Shown: positions 10,170 through 19,452, counted from the stretch's first letter. The stretch is DNA of 33,302 bases from an uncultured Burkholderiales bacterium (GCA_903844775.1 CAIMUZ010000138.1:1-33302); one strand, 5' to 3'. The notes: generated by a model from the letters alone, not told the origin. Translations and numbers: made by a program.

Positions 10170-11894
10170 ATGAACGACAGCACCTTTGACTACATCATCG
10201 TTGGCGCAGGAACAGCGGGCTGCTTGCTGGCAAACCGTCTGTCCGCCGATGCCAGCAAAAGGGTGTTGTTGATCGAAGCCGGGCGCCGAGATGATTACCA
10301 CTGGATCCATATTCCAGTGGGTTACTTGTATTGCATTGGCAATCCCCGCACCGATTGGCTGTATCAAACTGAAGCGGCGCCAGGGTTAAATGGTCGAACT
10401 CTGAAATATCCACGCGGTAAAGTCCTGGGCGGATGCAGCAGCATCAACGGCATGATTTACATGCGCGGGCAATCTCGTGATTACGACCAATGGGCCCAGT
10501 TAACCGGCGATGCAAATTGGCAATGGCAAAACTGCCTTCCCTACTTCAAATTTCACGAAGACCACCATCAAGGCGCATCGGCAGCACATGGTGCTAAAGG
10601 CATTGCGCCCTATTTGTTACAAAGTGACGCTCATGGTGACCGTGCGTCAACCGACTATTTCAAATTGTTAAAGGCCCGCCAAGCCGGGGGTGAGTGGCGC
10701 ATTGAAAAGCAGCGACTCAGCTGGGACGTTTTGGATGCATTTTCTCAAGCGGCCCAACAAGCCGGCATTCCCGCCACCACAGACTTCAATCAAGGCAACA
10801 ACGAGGGTGTTGGCTACTTTGACGTCAATCAAAGAGATGGTTGGCGATGGAATACGGCGCAAGCTTTTCTTCGGCCCACCTGCTATGCCCGTCCTAACTT
10901 TGAGCTTTGGACACAAGCCCAAGTTGCTGGGCTGGTGATCGAGCAAGATGCCGATGGCGGCAAGCGCTGCAGCGGCGTCAAGGTCTGGGATGGACACCAA
11001 ATGGTCACCGCCTCAGCCACTCGTGAAGTCGCCCTCAGTGCAGGCAGCATTGGTTCTGCGCACATTTTGCAACTCTCGGGCATTGGTCCCGCCCCAGAAT
11101 TAGCCTCACACGGCGTTCAACCTACCCATGACCTGCCTGGCGTGGGCGCCAATTTGCAAGATCATTTGCAAATTCGTTCTGTTTACAAAGTGAAGAACAC
11201 CAAAACACTGAACACTCTGGCCAACAGTTGGTGGGGCAAAGCCAAAATTGGTCTTGAATACGCCATGTCACGGACGGGCCCCATGAGCATGGCGCCCAGC
11301 CAGTTGGGGGCCTTTACCAAAAGCGACCCGCAAAAAGAGTGGGCCAACATTCAATACCATGTGCAGCCCTTGAGTCTGGATGCATTTGGTGAGCCCTTGC
11401 ACGACTTCCCGGCGATCACTGCGAGTGTGTGCAATCTCAACCCTAGCAGTCGCGGCAAGGTTTCTTTAAAAAGCGCAGATTTCAATGAAGCCCCCGCCAT
11501 TGCGCCCAATTACCTCAGTACTGACGAAGACCGAAAAGTAGCCGCCGACAGTTTGCGCGTCACACGCCGCATCATGTCGCAAGCCGCCATGGCCCCCTTT
11601 GCCCCGGAAGAGTTCAAGCCCGGCGTTCAGTACCAATCCGACGACGAGTTGGCCCGACTGGCTGGCGATATTGCCAGCACCATCTTTCACCCTGTGGGTA
11701 CAACGCGCATGGGTCAAGATGATGATCCGATGGCCGTGGTCAACAGTCGCCTCCAAGTGCGCGGTGTGCGCGGCTTGCGCGTCGTTGATGCTGGTGTCAT
11801 GCCCACCATCACCAGCGGAAATACCAACAGCCCTACGCTCATGATTGCTGAAAAAGCAGCGCATTGGATCGTACAAGATGCGCAAGCTGCCTAA
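10170..11894 (+). CDS. GMC family oxidoreductase (choline-dehydrogenase-like)
   Basis: FDYIIVGAGTAGCLLANRLS, PRGKVLGGCSSINGMIYMRG, C-terminal FHPVGTTRMG...TSGNTNSPTLMIAEKAA. Confidence 0.95.
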   Translation: MNDSTFDYIIVGAGTAGCLLANRLSADASKRVLLIEAGRRDDYHWIHIPVGYLYCIGNPRTDWLYQTEAAPGLNGRTLKYPRGKVLGGCSSINGMIYMRGQSRDYDQWAQLTGDANWQWQNCLPYFKFHEDHHQGASAAHGAKGIAPYLLQSDAHGDRASTDYFKLLKARQAGGEWRIEKQRLSWDVLDAFSQAAQQAGIPATTDFNQGNNEGVGYFDVNQRDGWRWNTAQAFLRPTCYARPNFELWTQAQVAGLVIEQDADGGKRCSGVKVWDGHQMVTASATREVALSAGSIGSAHILQLSGIGPAPELASHGVQPTHDLPGVGANLQDHLQIRSVYKVKNTKTLNTLANSWWGKAKIGLEYAMSRTGPMSMAPSQLGAFTKSDPQKEWANIQYHVQPLSLDAFGEPLHDFPAITASVCNLNPSSRGKVSLKSADFNEAPAIAPNYLSTDEDRKVAADSLRVTRRIMSQAAMAPFAPEEFKPGVQYQSDDELARLAGDIASTIFHPVGTTRMGQDDDPMAVVNSRLQVRGVRGLRVVDAGVMPTITSGNTNSPTLMIAEKAAHWIVQDAQAA

Positions 11895-11970
11895 ACACAT
11901 GACAAGCCTTCAGCCACGGGAAATCCCTGATGGCACAACACTTTGAAGACCGCTACATTTCACTCACTCG

Positions 11971-11997
11971 ATGAACTGCTGTTTGGGTTCGTTTTGA
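11971..11997 (+). CDS. Candidate leader mini-ORF MNCCLGSF (speculative)
   Basis: ATG AAC TGC TGT TTG GGT TCG TTT TGA upstream of the TSUP gene; tandem Cys codons; no good SD visible. Confidence 0.3.
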   Translation: MNCCLGSF

Positions 11998-12060
11998 GGG
12001 CAGAGGAGACACCCAAACTATTCGAACCTAAACATCCAAAACGAGATGTGACTTTTTACA

Positions 12061-12087
12061 AGCGTCGCGCAAGCGGCGCTTTTTTTT
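12061..12087 (+). terminator. Intrinsic terminator immediately upstream of the TSUP start codon
   Basis: AGCGTCGC-GCAA-GCGGCGCT (8 bp, one U-G, GNRA loop) running into TTTTTTTT (12080..12087); ATG at 12089. Confidence 0.9.
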
Positions 12088-12088
12088 C

Positions 12089-12853
12089 ATGGAAATATTA
12101 ATCGTCTCTCTGGCTTCGCTGTTTGCCGGCATGGTCGATTCAATTGTTGGCGGGGGTGGCCTGATTCTCGTCCCCGCTCTTTTCGCCACATTCCCCTCTG
12201 CGTCCCCTGCCACTTTGCTTGGATGCAATAAGAGTGCGTCCATTTGGGGCACCTCATGGGCCACTTACCAATTTAGTCGAAAGGTTGACATGCGCTGGTC
12301 GGCGCTGATGCCCGCTGCCGCAGCTGGCGTGGTGGGCTCCTTGATGGGGGCATGGGCCGTGACTGAAATTGATCCCAGCTTTCTCAGGCAAGTCCTGCCT
12401 TTTTTACTGATCGTCCTCTTGGTTTACACCTTGGCCAAAAAAGAAATGGGCCAAATCCATGCGCCACTGTTTAAAGGTCGGCAAGAGGCCATCATTGGGG
12501 CCCTCATGGGCTTGCTCATCGGGTTTTACGATGGTTTTTTTGGGCCAGGCGCTGGCAGTTTTTTTGTTTTTGCTTACGTGCGCTTATTGGGTTACGACTT
12601 TTTGAATGCCTCTGCCAGCGCCAAATTGATGAACACAGCCACGAACCTTTCTGCCTTGGTTTTGTTCACACTTCAGGGTCATGTGTGGTGGCACCTCGCA
12701 TTGCCCATGGCCATTGCCAACGTGGTCGGCAGCTTGGTCGGTACCCGCCTGGCTTTGAAGCACGGCGCAGGTTTTGTGCGCTATGTCTTTATCGCCGTTG
12801 TCGGCGCTTTGATTTTGAAAACGGGTTACGACGGTTTCTTCAGCGCAGTTTAA
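12089..12853 (+). CDS. TSUP (TauE/SafE) family sulfite exporter-like transporter
   Basis: LFAGMVDSIVGGGGLILVPALF and GFYDGFFGPGAGSFFVFAYV signatures of the TSUP family. Confidence 0.94.
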   Translation: MEILIVSLASLFAGMVDSIVGGGGLILVPALFATFPSASPATLLGCNKSASIWGTSWATYQFSRKVDMRWSALMPAAAAGVVGSLMGAWAVTEIDPSFLRQVLPFLLIVLLVYTLAKKEMGQIHAPLFKGRQEAIIGALMGLLIGFYDGFFGPGAGSFFVFAYVRLLGYDFLNASASAKLMNTATNLSALVLFTLQGHVWWHLALPMAIANVVGSLVGTRLALKHGAGFVRYVFIAVVGALILKTGYDGFFSAV

Positions 12854-13968
12854 GTCAAGACATTCACGGGCACGCGCGAAGACAACCCGCACATCAATTC
12901 ATAGCCGACGGTGCCCGCACTCAAGGCCACCTCATCGATTGAAATGCACGCACTTTCCAAGCTCGCACTTGAGGCTTGTTGTGGCAAGCCCCAGAGCGTC
13001 ACTTCACTGCCTAAACCTGCCTGAGGCAAATCTGTGATGTCAACCGTGATCATGTCCATGCTCACACGGCCGACTGTTTGCGTGCGGACACCGTCTACGC
13101 CGATGGGTGTCCCTGAGGGCGCACTGCGGGGGTAACCATCGGCATAGCCGCAGGCAACCACGCCAATGCGCATGGCGCGATCGGCCACAAAAGTAGAGCC
13201 ATAGCCGACGCTGTCGCCCGCTTGCAAATGTTGAATGCCAATGATGGCCGCGTTCAAACTCATCACCGGTTTTAAGTGCCAAGCGGCAGCGCTGTTGACA
13301 GGATAGTCGGGGGAGCTGCCATACAAAGCAATGCCGGGTCGAACCCAGTCAGCACGCACGTTCAATGCTTTGCCGTGTCGCAATGCTGCCGCACTGTTGG
13401 ACAAGCTTCGCTCACCGGAAAGGTCGTGCGTAAATTCCGCAAAAATGCGCAGGGCCGCTTCAATGCCTTTGTCGCCATCGGCATCACTGAAGTGTGTCAT
13501 CAGTGAAATTTCATCCACCTGCGGCAACGCATTCAAACGCGTCCACGCCGCACGGAATGCCTGCGGTACAAAGCCCAATCGGTTCATGCCCGTGTTCATT
13601 TTGAGAAAAATGCGGTGCGGCTGATGGGTTTTGTGCACCGCCAACATGTCAATTTGCGCTTCTGAATGAACGACATGCCATAAATTGAGTCGGGAGCAAT
13701 GCTCAAGATCACGGGTTTCAAAAGCGCCTTCAAGCAAGAGAATGGGGCCTCGCCATCCCAGCTGGCGCAAACGTTCTGCCTCTGACAAATCAAGCAAGGC
13801 AAAGCCGTCTGCTGCTCGCAAGCCCTCAAAGACTTGGTCAATGCCATGGCCATACGCATTGGCCTTGACCACGGCCCAAACCAAGGCGTCTGGGACGGAT
13901 GCTTTGATCTGCGCTAAGTTGTGGCGCAGGGCGTTGATATCGAGGGTGGCCTGAATCGGTCTTGGCAT
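12850..13968 (-). CDS. alr: alanine racemase
   Basis: WAVVKANAYGHG PLP-lysine motif, MNTGMNRLGF, VRPGIALYGSSP, GYADGYPRS, GRVSMDMITVDIT. Confidence 0.97.
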   Translation of the reverse strand: MPRPIQATLDINALRHNLAQIKASVPDALVWAVVKANAYGHGIDQVFEGLRAADGFALLDLSEAERLRQLGWRGPILLLEGAFETRDLEHCSRLNLWHVVHSEAQIDMLAVHKTHQPHRIFLKMNTGMNRLGFVPQAFRAAWTRLNALPQVDEISLMTHFSDADGDKGIEAALRIFAEFTHDLSGERSLSNSAAALRHGKALNVRADWVRPGIALYGSSPDYPVNSAAAWHLKPVMSLNAAIIGIQHLQAGDSVGYGSTFVADRAMRIGVVACGYADGYPRSAPSGTPIGVDGVRTQTVGRVSMDMITVDITDLPQAGLGSEVTLWGLPQQASSASLESACISIDEVALSAGTVGYELMCGLSSRVPVNVLT

Positions 13969-14140
13969 GTCTGATCGCTACAAAACGGTGATCGTATCTC
14001 GGGAATAAGCCTAGATTGTGGCACTACAGGCCGTGATATAACCGAAACTTACGTCGACTCAAGCAAAGCTTGTGTTGCTTAGATCTGTTTTTAACCCATC
14101 GAATTCGGCCCAATGCCCTATCTAATCACTGCATGATTTC

Positions 14141-15421
14141 ATGAAGCGCGGCTTTTACACCATCATGGCGGCCCAGTTTTTCAGTTCACTGGCCGACAAC
14201 GCACTCTTTGTTGCCGCCGTTGAGCTTATTCGGATCAGTGGCGGTGCCGAATGGGAGCGTGCCGCCTTGGTGCCCATGTTTGCCTTGTTTTATGTGGTCC
14301 TAGCCCCCTATGTGGGGGCCTTTGCAGACTCGCGTCCCAAGGGTGAGGTCATGTTCCTCAGCAATGCCATCAAAGTGGTGGGCTGCCTGATGATGTTGTT
14401 TGGCACGCACCCCCTGTTGTCCTACGCCATTGTGGGCTTGGGTGCCGCCGCTTATTCGCCCGCCAAATATGGCATCCTGACTGAGTTGTTGCCGTCATCA
14501 CAGCTGGTCAAGGCGAATGGTTGGATCGAAGGTTTAACCATCGCCTCCATTATTTTGGGCGTGTTGGTGGGCGGTCAACTGGTGGGAACGCATGTTTCAG
14601 AATATATGTTGAGCTTCGACTTGCCCATGCTCGAAACTGGCATTGATACGGCCCCCGAAGCTGCTATTTTGTTGCTCATTACTTTTTACGCCTTGGCCGC
14701 ATGGTTCAACACACGCATCCCCGAAACCGGCGTGGCCATGCGTGACATGCCGAAAAACAAACTGGCCCTGTTGCCTGATTTTTGGGATTGCAACACCCGC
14801 CTCTGGAAAGACCGCTTGGGTCAAATTTCGTTGTCAACAACCACATTGTTTTGGGGCGTCTCCGGCAATTTGCGCTATATCGTGTTGGCATGGAGTGCCG
14901 CCGCCCTGGGGTACTCCACCACGCAAGCCTCCAGCCTGGTCGGCGTCGTGGCCATTGGCACGGCGGTCGGGGCCGTGGTGGCCTCTGTGCGCATGAAGCT
15001 TCATGAAGCCCCAAGCGTCATCCCCTTGGGCATTGGCATGGGCCTGCTGGTCATCGGTATGAACTTCATCGACAATGTTTGGGTTGCTGCACCCTTCCTC
15101 ATTTTGCTAGGCGCCTTAGGTGGCTTCTTGGTCGTCCCGATGAATGCCCTGCTGCAGCACCGCGGCCATAACCTCATGGGTGCGGGCCGCTCCATTGCGG
15201 TACAAAACTTCAATGAGCAGGCTTGTATTTTGTTGTTGGGGGGTCTTTACAGCTTCTCAACCGGCATGGGCTTGTCGGCATTTGGCGCCATCACGGCATT
15301 TGGTTTTGTGGTGGCCAGTTTCATGTGGCTCATCAAGCGATGGCACGATCGGAATATGCGCGATCACAGCGCCGTCATGAAGCATTTGATCGATGTCGCC
15401 AAGAACGACAACCTTCACTGA
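14141..15421 (+). CDS. lplT: lysophospholipid transporter LplT (MFS)
   Basis: MKRGFYTIMAAQFFSSLADNALFVAA, AAAYSPAKYGILTELLPSSQLVKANGWIEG. Confidence 0.93.
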   Translation: MKRGFYTIMAAQFFSSLADNALFVAAVELIRISGGAEWERAALVPMFALFYVVLAPYVGAFADSRPKGEVMFLSNAIKVVGCLMMLFGTHPLLSYAIVGLGAAAYSPAKYGILTELLPSSQLVKANGWIEGLTIASIILGVLVGGQLVGTHVSEYMLSFDLPMLETGIDTAPEAAILLLITFYALAAWFNTRIPETGVAMRDMPKNKLALLPDFWDCNTRLWKDRLGQISLSTTTLFWGVSGNLRYIVLAWSAAALGYSTTQASSLVGVVAIGTAVGAVVASVRMKLHEAPSVIPLGIGMGLLVIGMNFIDNVWVAAPFLILLGALGGFLVVPMNALLQHRGHNLMGAGRSIAVQNFNEQACILLLGGLYSFSTGMGLSAFGAITAFGFVVASFMWLIKRWHDRNMRDHSAVMKHLIDVAKNDNLH

Positions 15422-15466
15422 TAAACCTCTGCGCCCTTTGCGCAATCTACTTCCCAAGGCACCTTG

Positions 15467-15952
15467 ATGAAATCCATCTATGACTTTGAAGCCCTTCAGA
15501 TGTCGGGTCAAAGCTTAGCGCTCAGCGAAATGAGAGGCCAAGTGATGTTGATCGTGAACACGGCCAGCGCCTGTGGCTTCACCCCTCAATTTGGAGGACT
15601 TGAGAAGCTTCATCAAGCCTACCAACATCAAGGCTTGGCTGTTTTAGGTTTCCCTTGCAATCAATTTGGCGGGCAAGATCCTGGAAGCAATGAGTCGATT
15701 GCCAGTTTTTGTCAGCTCAATTACGGGGTCAGTTTCCCCATGATGACCAAAATTGAAGTCAATGGCCCACAAGCTCATCCGCTTTATCAATGGTTGTGCG
15801 CAGAAGCGCCAGGGCTGCTGGGCAGCAAGGCCATCAAATGGAATTTCACGAAATTTTTAATCGGCCGCAATGGGGCTGTTTTGAAACGTTACGCTCCCAT
15901 GGACAAGCCCGAGAAGCTAGCCAGCGACATTGAGGCTGCTTTGGCTCTTTGA
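15467..15952 (+). CDS. glutathione peroxidase (Cys type); start likely ATG 15467
   Basis: VNTASACGFTPQFGGLEKL, LGFPCNQFGGQDPGSN, KWNFTKFLIGRNG. Confidence 0.96.
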   Translation: MKSIYDFEALQMSGQSLALSEMRGQVMLIVNTASACGFTPQFGGLEKLHQAYQHQGLAVLGFPCNQFGGQDPGSNESIASFCQLNYGVSFPMMTKIEVNGPQAHPLYQWLCAEAPGLLGSKAIKWNFTKFLIGRNGAVLKRYAPMDKPEKLASDIEAALAL

Positions 15953-17179
15953 CAAAGCCTCGTCAACCAACTCCACCCAGTGCCGTACGGGAATCTCCGA
16001 GCCACTTTGCAAGTGGGTGATGCAACCAATGTTGGCACTCAAAATGGCCGTGGGCAGCAACTTGTTCAAATGCTCTAATTTACGATCACGCAGGCTATAG
16101 GCTGTCTCCGCTTGCAACACGGAATAGGTGCCCGCTGAGCCGCAACACAAATTAGATTCGAACTCTGTCACGCGCAGCTTGAAACCCAACTGGCCGAGCT
16201 GCGCTTCAACGCCGCCCTTCAATTGTTGGCCATGCTGCAAAGTGCACGGCGGGTGATACGCTAGCAAACCTGTTTCAGCGACCACCTCTGCACGGAGTCG
16301 TTTTTTGAGTTCTGGCAAACACAATGGCAGCAGCTCACTCAAGTCGCGCGTGAGCTCAGAGATGCGCTTGGCCTTGGCAGAGTACTGGGCGTCATGTTGC
16401 AGCAAGTGGCCATAGTCTTTGACCGTCACGCCACAGCCAGAAGCATTCATGACGATGGCTTCCACACCCTGCTCGACCCATGGCCACCAAGCGTCAATGT
16501 TATGGCGCATGTGGTCAAGGCCACCCGCCTGATCATTCAGGTGAAATTTAAGAGCGCCGCAGCATCCTGCAGATGGGGGCACCACCACTTCAATGCCACA
16601 GGCATTGAGCACGCGTGCCGTGGCCGTGTTGATGTTGGGCATCATGGCGGGCTGAACACAACCCGCCAGCATCAGAACTTTGCGGGAATGTGGGGTGGTC
16701 GGCCAAGCACCGGCATTTTGGGGTGCCGGCACTTTGGCCTTGAGGGCCGCAGGCATCAACGCGCGAAGGCTTTGGCCTAACTTCATGGCCGGCGCAAAAA
16801 GGGACGAGGTGAGTCCTTCCTTCAAGGCCCAGCGAAGCGCGCGTTCTTTGATCGGACGCTGTACTTTGGCGTCCACCACTTTGCGTCCCAGATCTACCAA
16901 ATGGCCGTACTGCACGCCAGAGGGGCACGTGCTTTCACAATTGCGGCAAGTGAGACATCGGTCTAAATGCAATTGCGTTTTGCGAGTCGGCTCTGCGCCT
17001 TCTAAGACTTGCTTCATGAGATAGATGCGTCCTCTTGGGCCGTCTAATTCATCGCCCATCAATTGATAGGTAGGGCACGTGGCGTTACAAAATCCACAAT
17101 GCACGCACTGGCGCAAAATGGCCTCGGCCTCTTGTCCGAGCACGGTGTTTTGAAACTCTGGTGCGAGTTGGGTTTGCAT
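15917..17179 (-). CDS. glcF: glycolate oxidase iron-sulfur subunit
   Basis: Two 4Fe-4S motifs (CVHCGFCNATCPTY, CLTCRNCESTCPSGVQYG) and CCG-type domains (AGCCGALKFH, NLCCGSAGTYS). Confidence 0.95.
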   Translation of the reverse strand: MQTQLAPEFQNTVLGQEAEAILRQCVHCGFCNATCPTYQLMGDELDGPRGRIYLMKQVLEGAEPTRKTQLHLDRCLTCRNCESTCPSGVQYGHLVDLGRKVVDAKVQRPIKERALRWALKEGLTSSLFAPAMKLGQSLRALMPAALKAKVPAPQNAGAWPTTPHSRKVLMLAGCVQPAMMPNINTATARVLNACGIEVVVPPSAGCCGALKFHLNDQAGGLDHMRHNIDAWWPWVEQGVEAIVMNASGCGVTVKDYGHLLQHDAQYSAKAKRISELTRDLSELLPLCLPELKKRLRAEVVAETGLLAYHPPCTLQHGQQLKGGVEAQLGQLGFKLRVTEFESNLCCGSAGTYSVLQAETAYSLRDRKLEHLNKLLPTAILSANIGCITHLQSGSEIPVRHWVELVDEALSKSQSSLNVAG

Positions 17180-17187
17180 GTTGAGCC

Positions 17188-18426
17188 TCAGAAATGCGCG
17201 TTAATTCTTCGCGGACCAAAGATGCCTGCCGGATCAAACTCATTTTTGAGTGCATGTTGAATGCGCTGCTGGACGGTGTCTAGCGGCGTGATCACTGCGA
17301 CGGGCGATACTTGTTCGGCCGTCGCTTGTTGAGGCCTTCTAAAAAGTGTGGCCTGGCCGCCCACTTGGGCTGCGGCTTGCCTGATGGCCGGCGTGTCACT
17401 GAGAGGGGCCCAAACCCAACGTTGGGCGCCGTGCCATTCAATCAAGGGCGCCGTTGCACTTCCTGGCAAGGACAAGACAGGGGCTGTTTGCGGCACGGAA
17501 AGCCGCCATAAAGCGAGCTCGCTTGAGTTTGAATTTTCCGTAAAGTAAGGCAGGCGCTGGTCACGTGCTGAGCGCCAGTCTTTGGCGGCCAGTTCAGCCG
17601 TTTGCGCCATGAGTTGACTGTTCAAGGCCGCCACATCTTGTGACATGCGAATCTTGGCAGCCTCCACGGCGGCATGGGCGCCGCGCAATCTCAGGAATAA
17701 TATTTCAGGCGAACCTACCGCTGTGGTGTCTTTCACCCAACAACTTGCGTTCAGGGGAAGGGGCTGGCCACCCCATTGGTGCAGCAAATTAAGCGCTTGA
17801 TCTTGTGGCAACTGACACATGAAATAAGCTTCGGCAGGCGCAACCGGCAAAACCTTCAGGGAAACCTCAGTGATCAAGCCCAGGGTGCCCCAACTGCCGG
17901 CCAACAATCTGCTGACGTCATAACCCGCCACATTTTTCATCACCTGCCCACCAAAGGTCAGGTGCTCGCCGCGACCATTGATAAAGCGCAAGCCCAAAAC
18001 AAAGTCCCGCACGGCGCCCACACTGGCGCGGGCAGGCCCACTCAATCCTGCGGCAACCATGCCGCCTACGGTGGCGTGCCTTGAATCTTTTTCAGCATGA
18101 AAGTGCGGCGGCTCAAACGCCAAGCACTGGCCCTGCTCGGTCAATACATTTTCTAATTCAATCAATGATGTGCCTGCAGCGACAGTGACGACCAACTCAC
18201 TGGGCTCGTATTGCAGAATGCCATGGAGTCCGCGAGTTTCCAACAGCTCGCCTTCAAGGCGCTCCCCATAGAAATCATGGCTGCCTGATCCGTGAATCCG
18301 AAATGTTTTTCGCTGCCCGGCCGGCGCAGCAGCAGCGGCTCGAATGGCGGCCAATAGTTGGTCCAAGTCTGGATACGCGCTTGACGTCGCAGAATCGTAT
18401 TGGCTTGGCGTGTGACTGTCGTTCAT
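17188..18426 (-). CDS. glcE: glycolate oxidase FAD-binding subunit
   Basis: FAD_binding_4 features (RHATVGGMVAAGLSGPARASVGAVRDFVLG, GGQVMKNVAGYDVSRLLAGSWGTLGLITEVSLKVLP); next to glcF. Confidence 0.94.
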   Translation of the reverse strand: MNDSHTPSQYDSATSSAYPDLDQLLAAIRAAAAAPAGQRKTFRIHGSGSHDFYGERLEGELLETRGLHGILQYEPSELVVTVAAGTSLIELENVLTEQGQCLAFEPPHFHAEKDSRHATVGGMVAAGLSGPARASVGAVRDFVLGLRFINGRGEHLTFGGQVMKNVAGYDVSRLLAGSWGTLGLITEVSLKVLPVAPAEAYFMCQLPQDQALNLLHQWGGQPLPLNASCWVKDTTAVGSPEILFLRLRGAHAAVEAAKIRMSQDVAALNSQLMAQTAELAAKDWRSARDQRLPYFTENSNSSELALWRLSVPQTAPVLSLPGSATAPLIEWHGAQRWVWAPLSDTPAIRQAAAQVGGQATLFRRPQQATAEQVSPVAVITPLDTVQQRIQHALKNEFDPAGIFGPRRINAHF

Positions 18427-18486
18427 GGCCCCATGTTAAACGGCCGCGCGGACTTTGTCAGAAGTCATCGCCAAAATTATGTCAAT

Positions 18487-19452
18487 TCAGCTTTTGAAAA
18501 AACTCACAGGTAATCCAGGTGTTTCAACGCGGGTTGCGAAAACACAGCCAGAATTTGGCAGGGCCTGCAGTTCCCCCTCACTGCGGCCATGCGCAGAAGT
18601 TGTGATGAACAAAGTGCGCAAGTCTTCGCCGCCAAAGCAAGGCATGGTGGGGCACTGAACTGGCGTTTCAATGAAAGCGACGCACTCCCCACTAGGTGCA
18701 AATTTAGCCAAGCGATGACCCTCGTACATGGCCGCGTAGTAGTAGCCTTCCGCATCGACCGCCGCGCCATCAGGCCGCCCCACATACGCCAAGGCTTCGG
18801 CAGCGCCATAAGACCAGGCTTTGGGTTTCATGGGGAATTGAGCAAAGACGCGCTCATTCGTCATGGCTTGCGTACTGACTTCGAAGTCCCAAGCACGAAT
18901 GCAATGCGAGGCCGTGTCTGACCAATACATGGTTTTGCCGTCAGGCGACCAGCCCAAGCCATTGGCCACAGTGGCTTGGGCTGCCTTAATTTGAAATCGG
19001 TGATCGGCTTGAAGTGCATACAAATTAGCAGCCGCTTGGTCGCGCGGTTCGTACATCGTGCCACTCCAGAAGTTGCCCGCGGGATCACACTTGCCATCGT
19101 TGAAGCGCAACTTTGAGCTGTCGTAGGGTGCGGGTGCAAGCAAACTTAACAGGCCGCCCCATGCCTGCGCTTGATAGACGCCGCTTCGCAAGGCCATGAT
19201 CCACCCACCCCCTTGAGCAGGTGCAAAACAGCCGGGCTCTTCGCTCAATGACCAATCTTCCACATCATGAGCCTGTGACAAATCATTTGTCACAGACATG
19301 CGCCTCAAACGTTGCCCAGGGATGTCGACCCAATACAGGCGATTCTCATGCGGGTTCCAAAATGGCGACTCTCCCAGCACGTCGGCTTGAGATGTCATTT
19401 TGTGCCACTTGGGTTTAAGAAAGGGCGTGGGTTGTGCCGTTGCAAAGCGCAT
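18487..19452 (-). CDS. SMP-30/gluconolactonase/LRE family protein
   Basis: LGESPFWNPHENRLYWVDIPGQRL, RFNDGKCDPAGNFWSGTM, NGLGWSPDGKTMYWSDT, GRPDGAAVDAEGYYYAAM. Confidence 0.94.
   Translation of the reverse strand: MRFATAQPTPFLKPKWHKMTSQADVLGESPFWNPHENRLYWVDIPGQRLRRMSVTNDLSQAHDVEDWSLSEEPGCFAPAQGGGWIMALRSGVYQAQAWGGLLSLLAPAPYDSSKLRFNDGKCDPAGNFWSGTMYEPRDQAAANLYALQADHRFQIKAAQATVANGLGWSPDGKTMYWSDTASHCIRAWDFEVSTQAMTNERVFAQFPMKPKAWSYGAAEALAYVGRPDGAAVDAEGYYYAAMYEGHRLAKFAPSGECVAFIETPVQCPTMPCFGGEDLRTLFITTSAHGRSEGELQALPNSGCVFATRVETPGLPVSFFKS

Noticed and set aside
14062-14080. AAGCAAAGCTTGTGTTGCTT-type repeat between alr and lplT
   Set aside because: Imperfect overlapping short repeats without T-tract or known motif.
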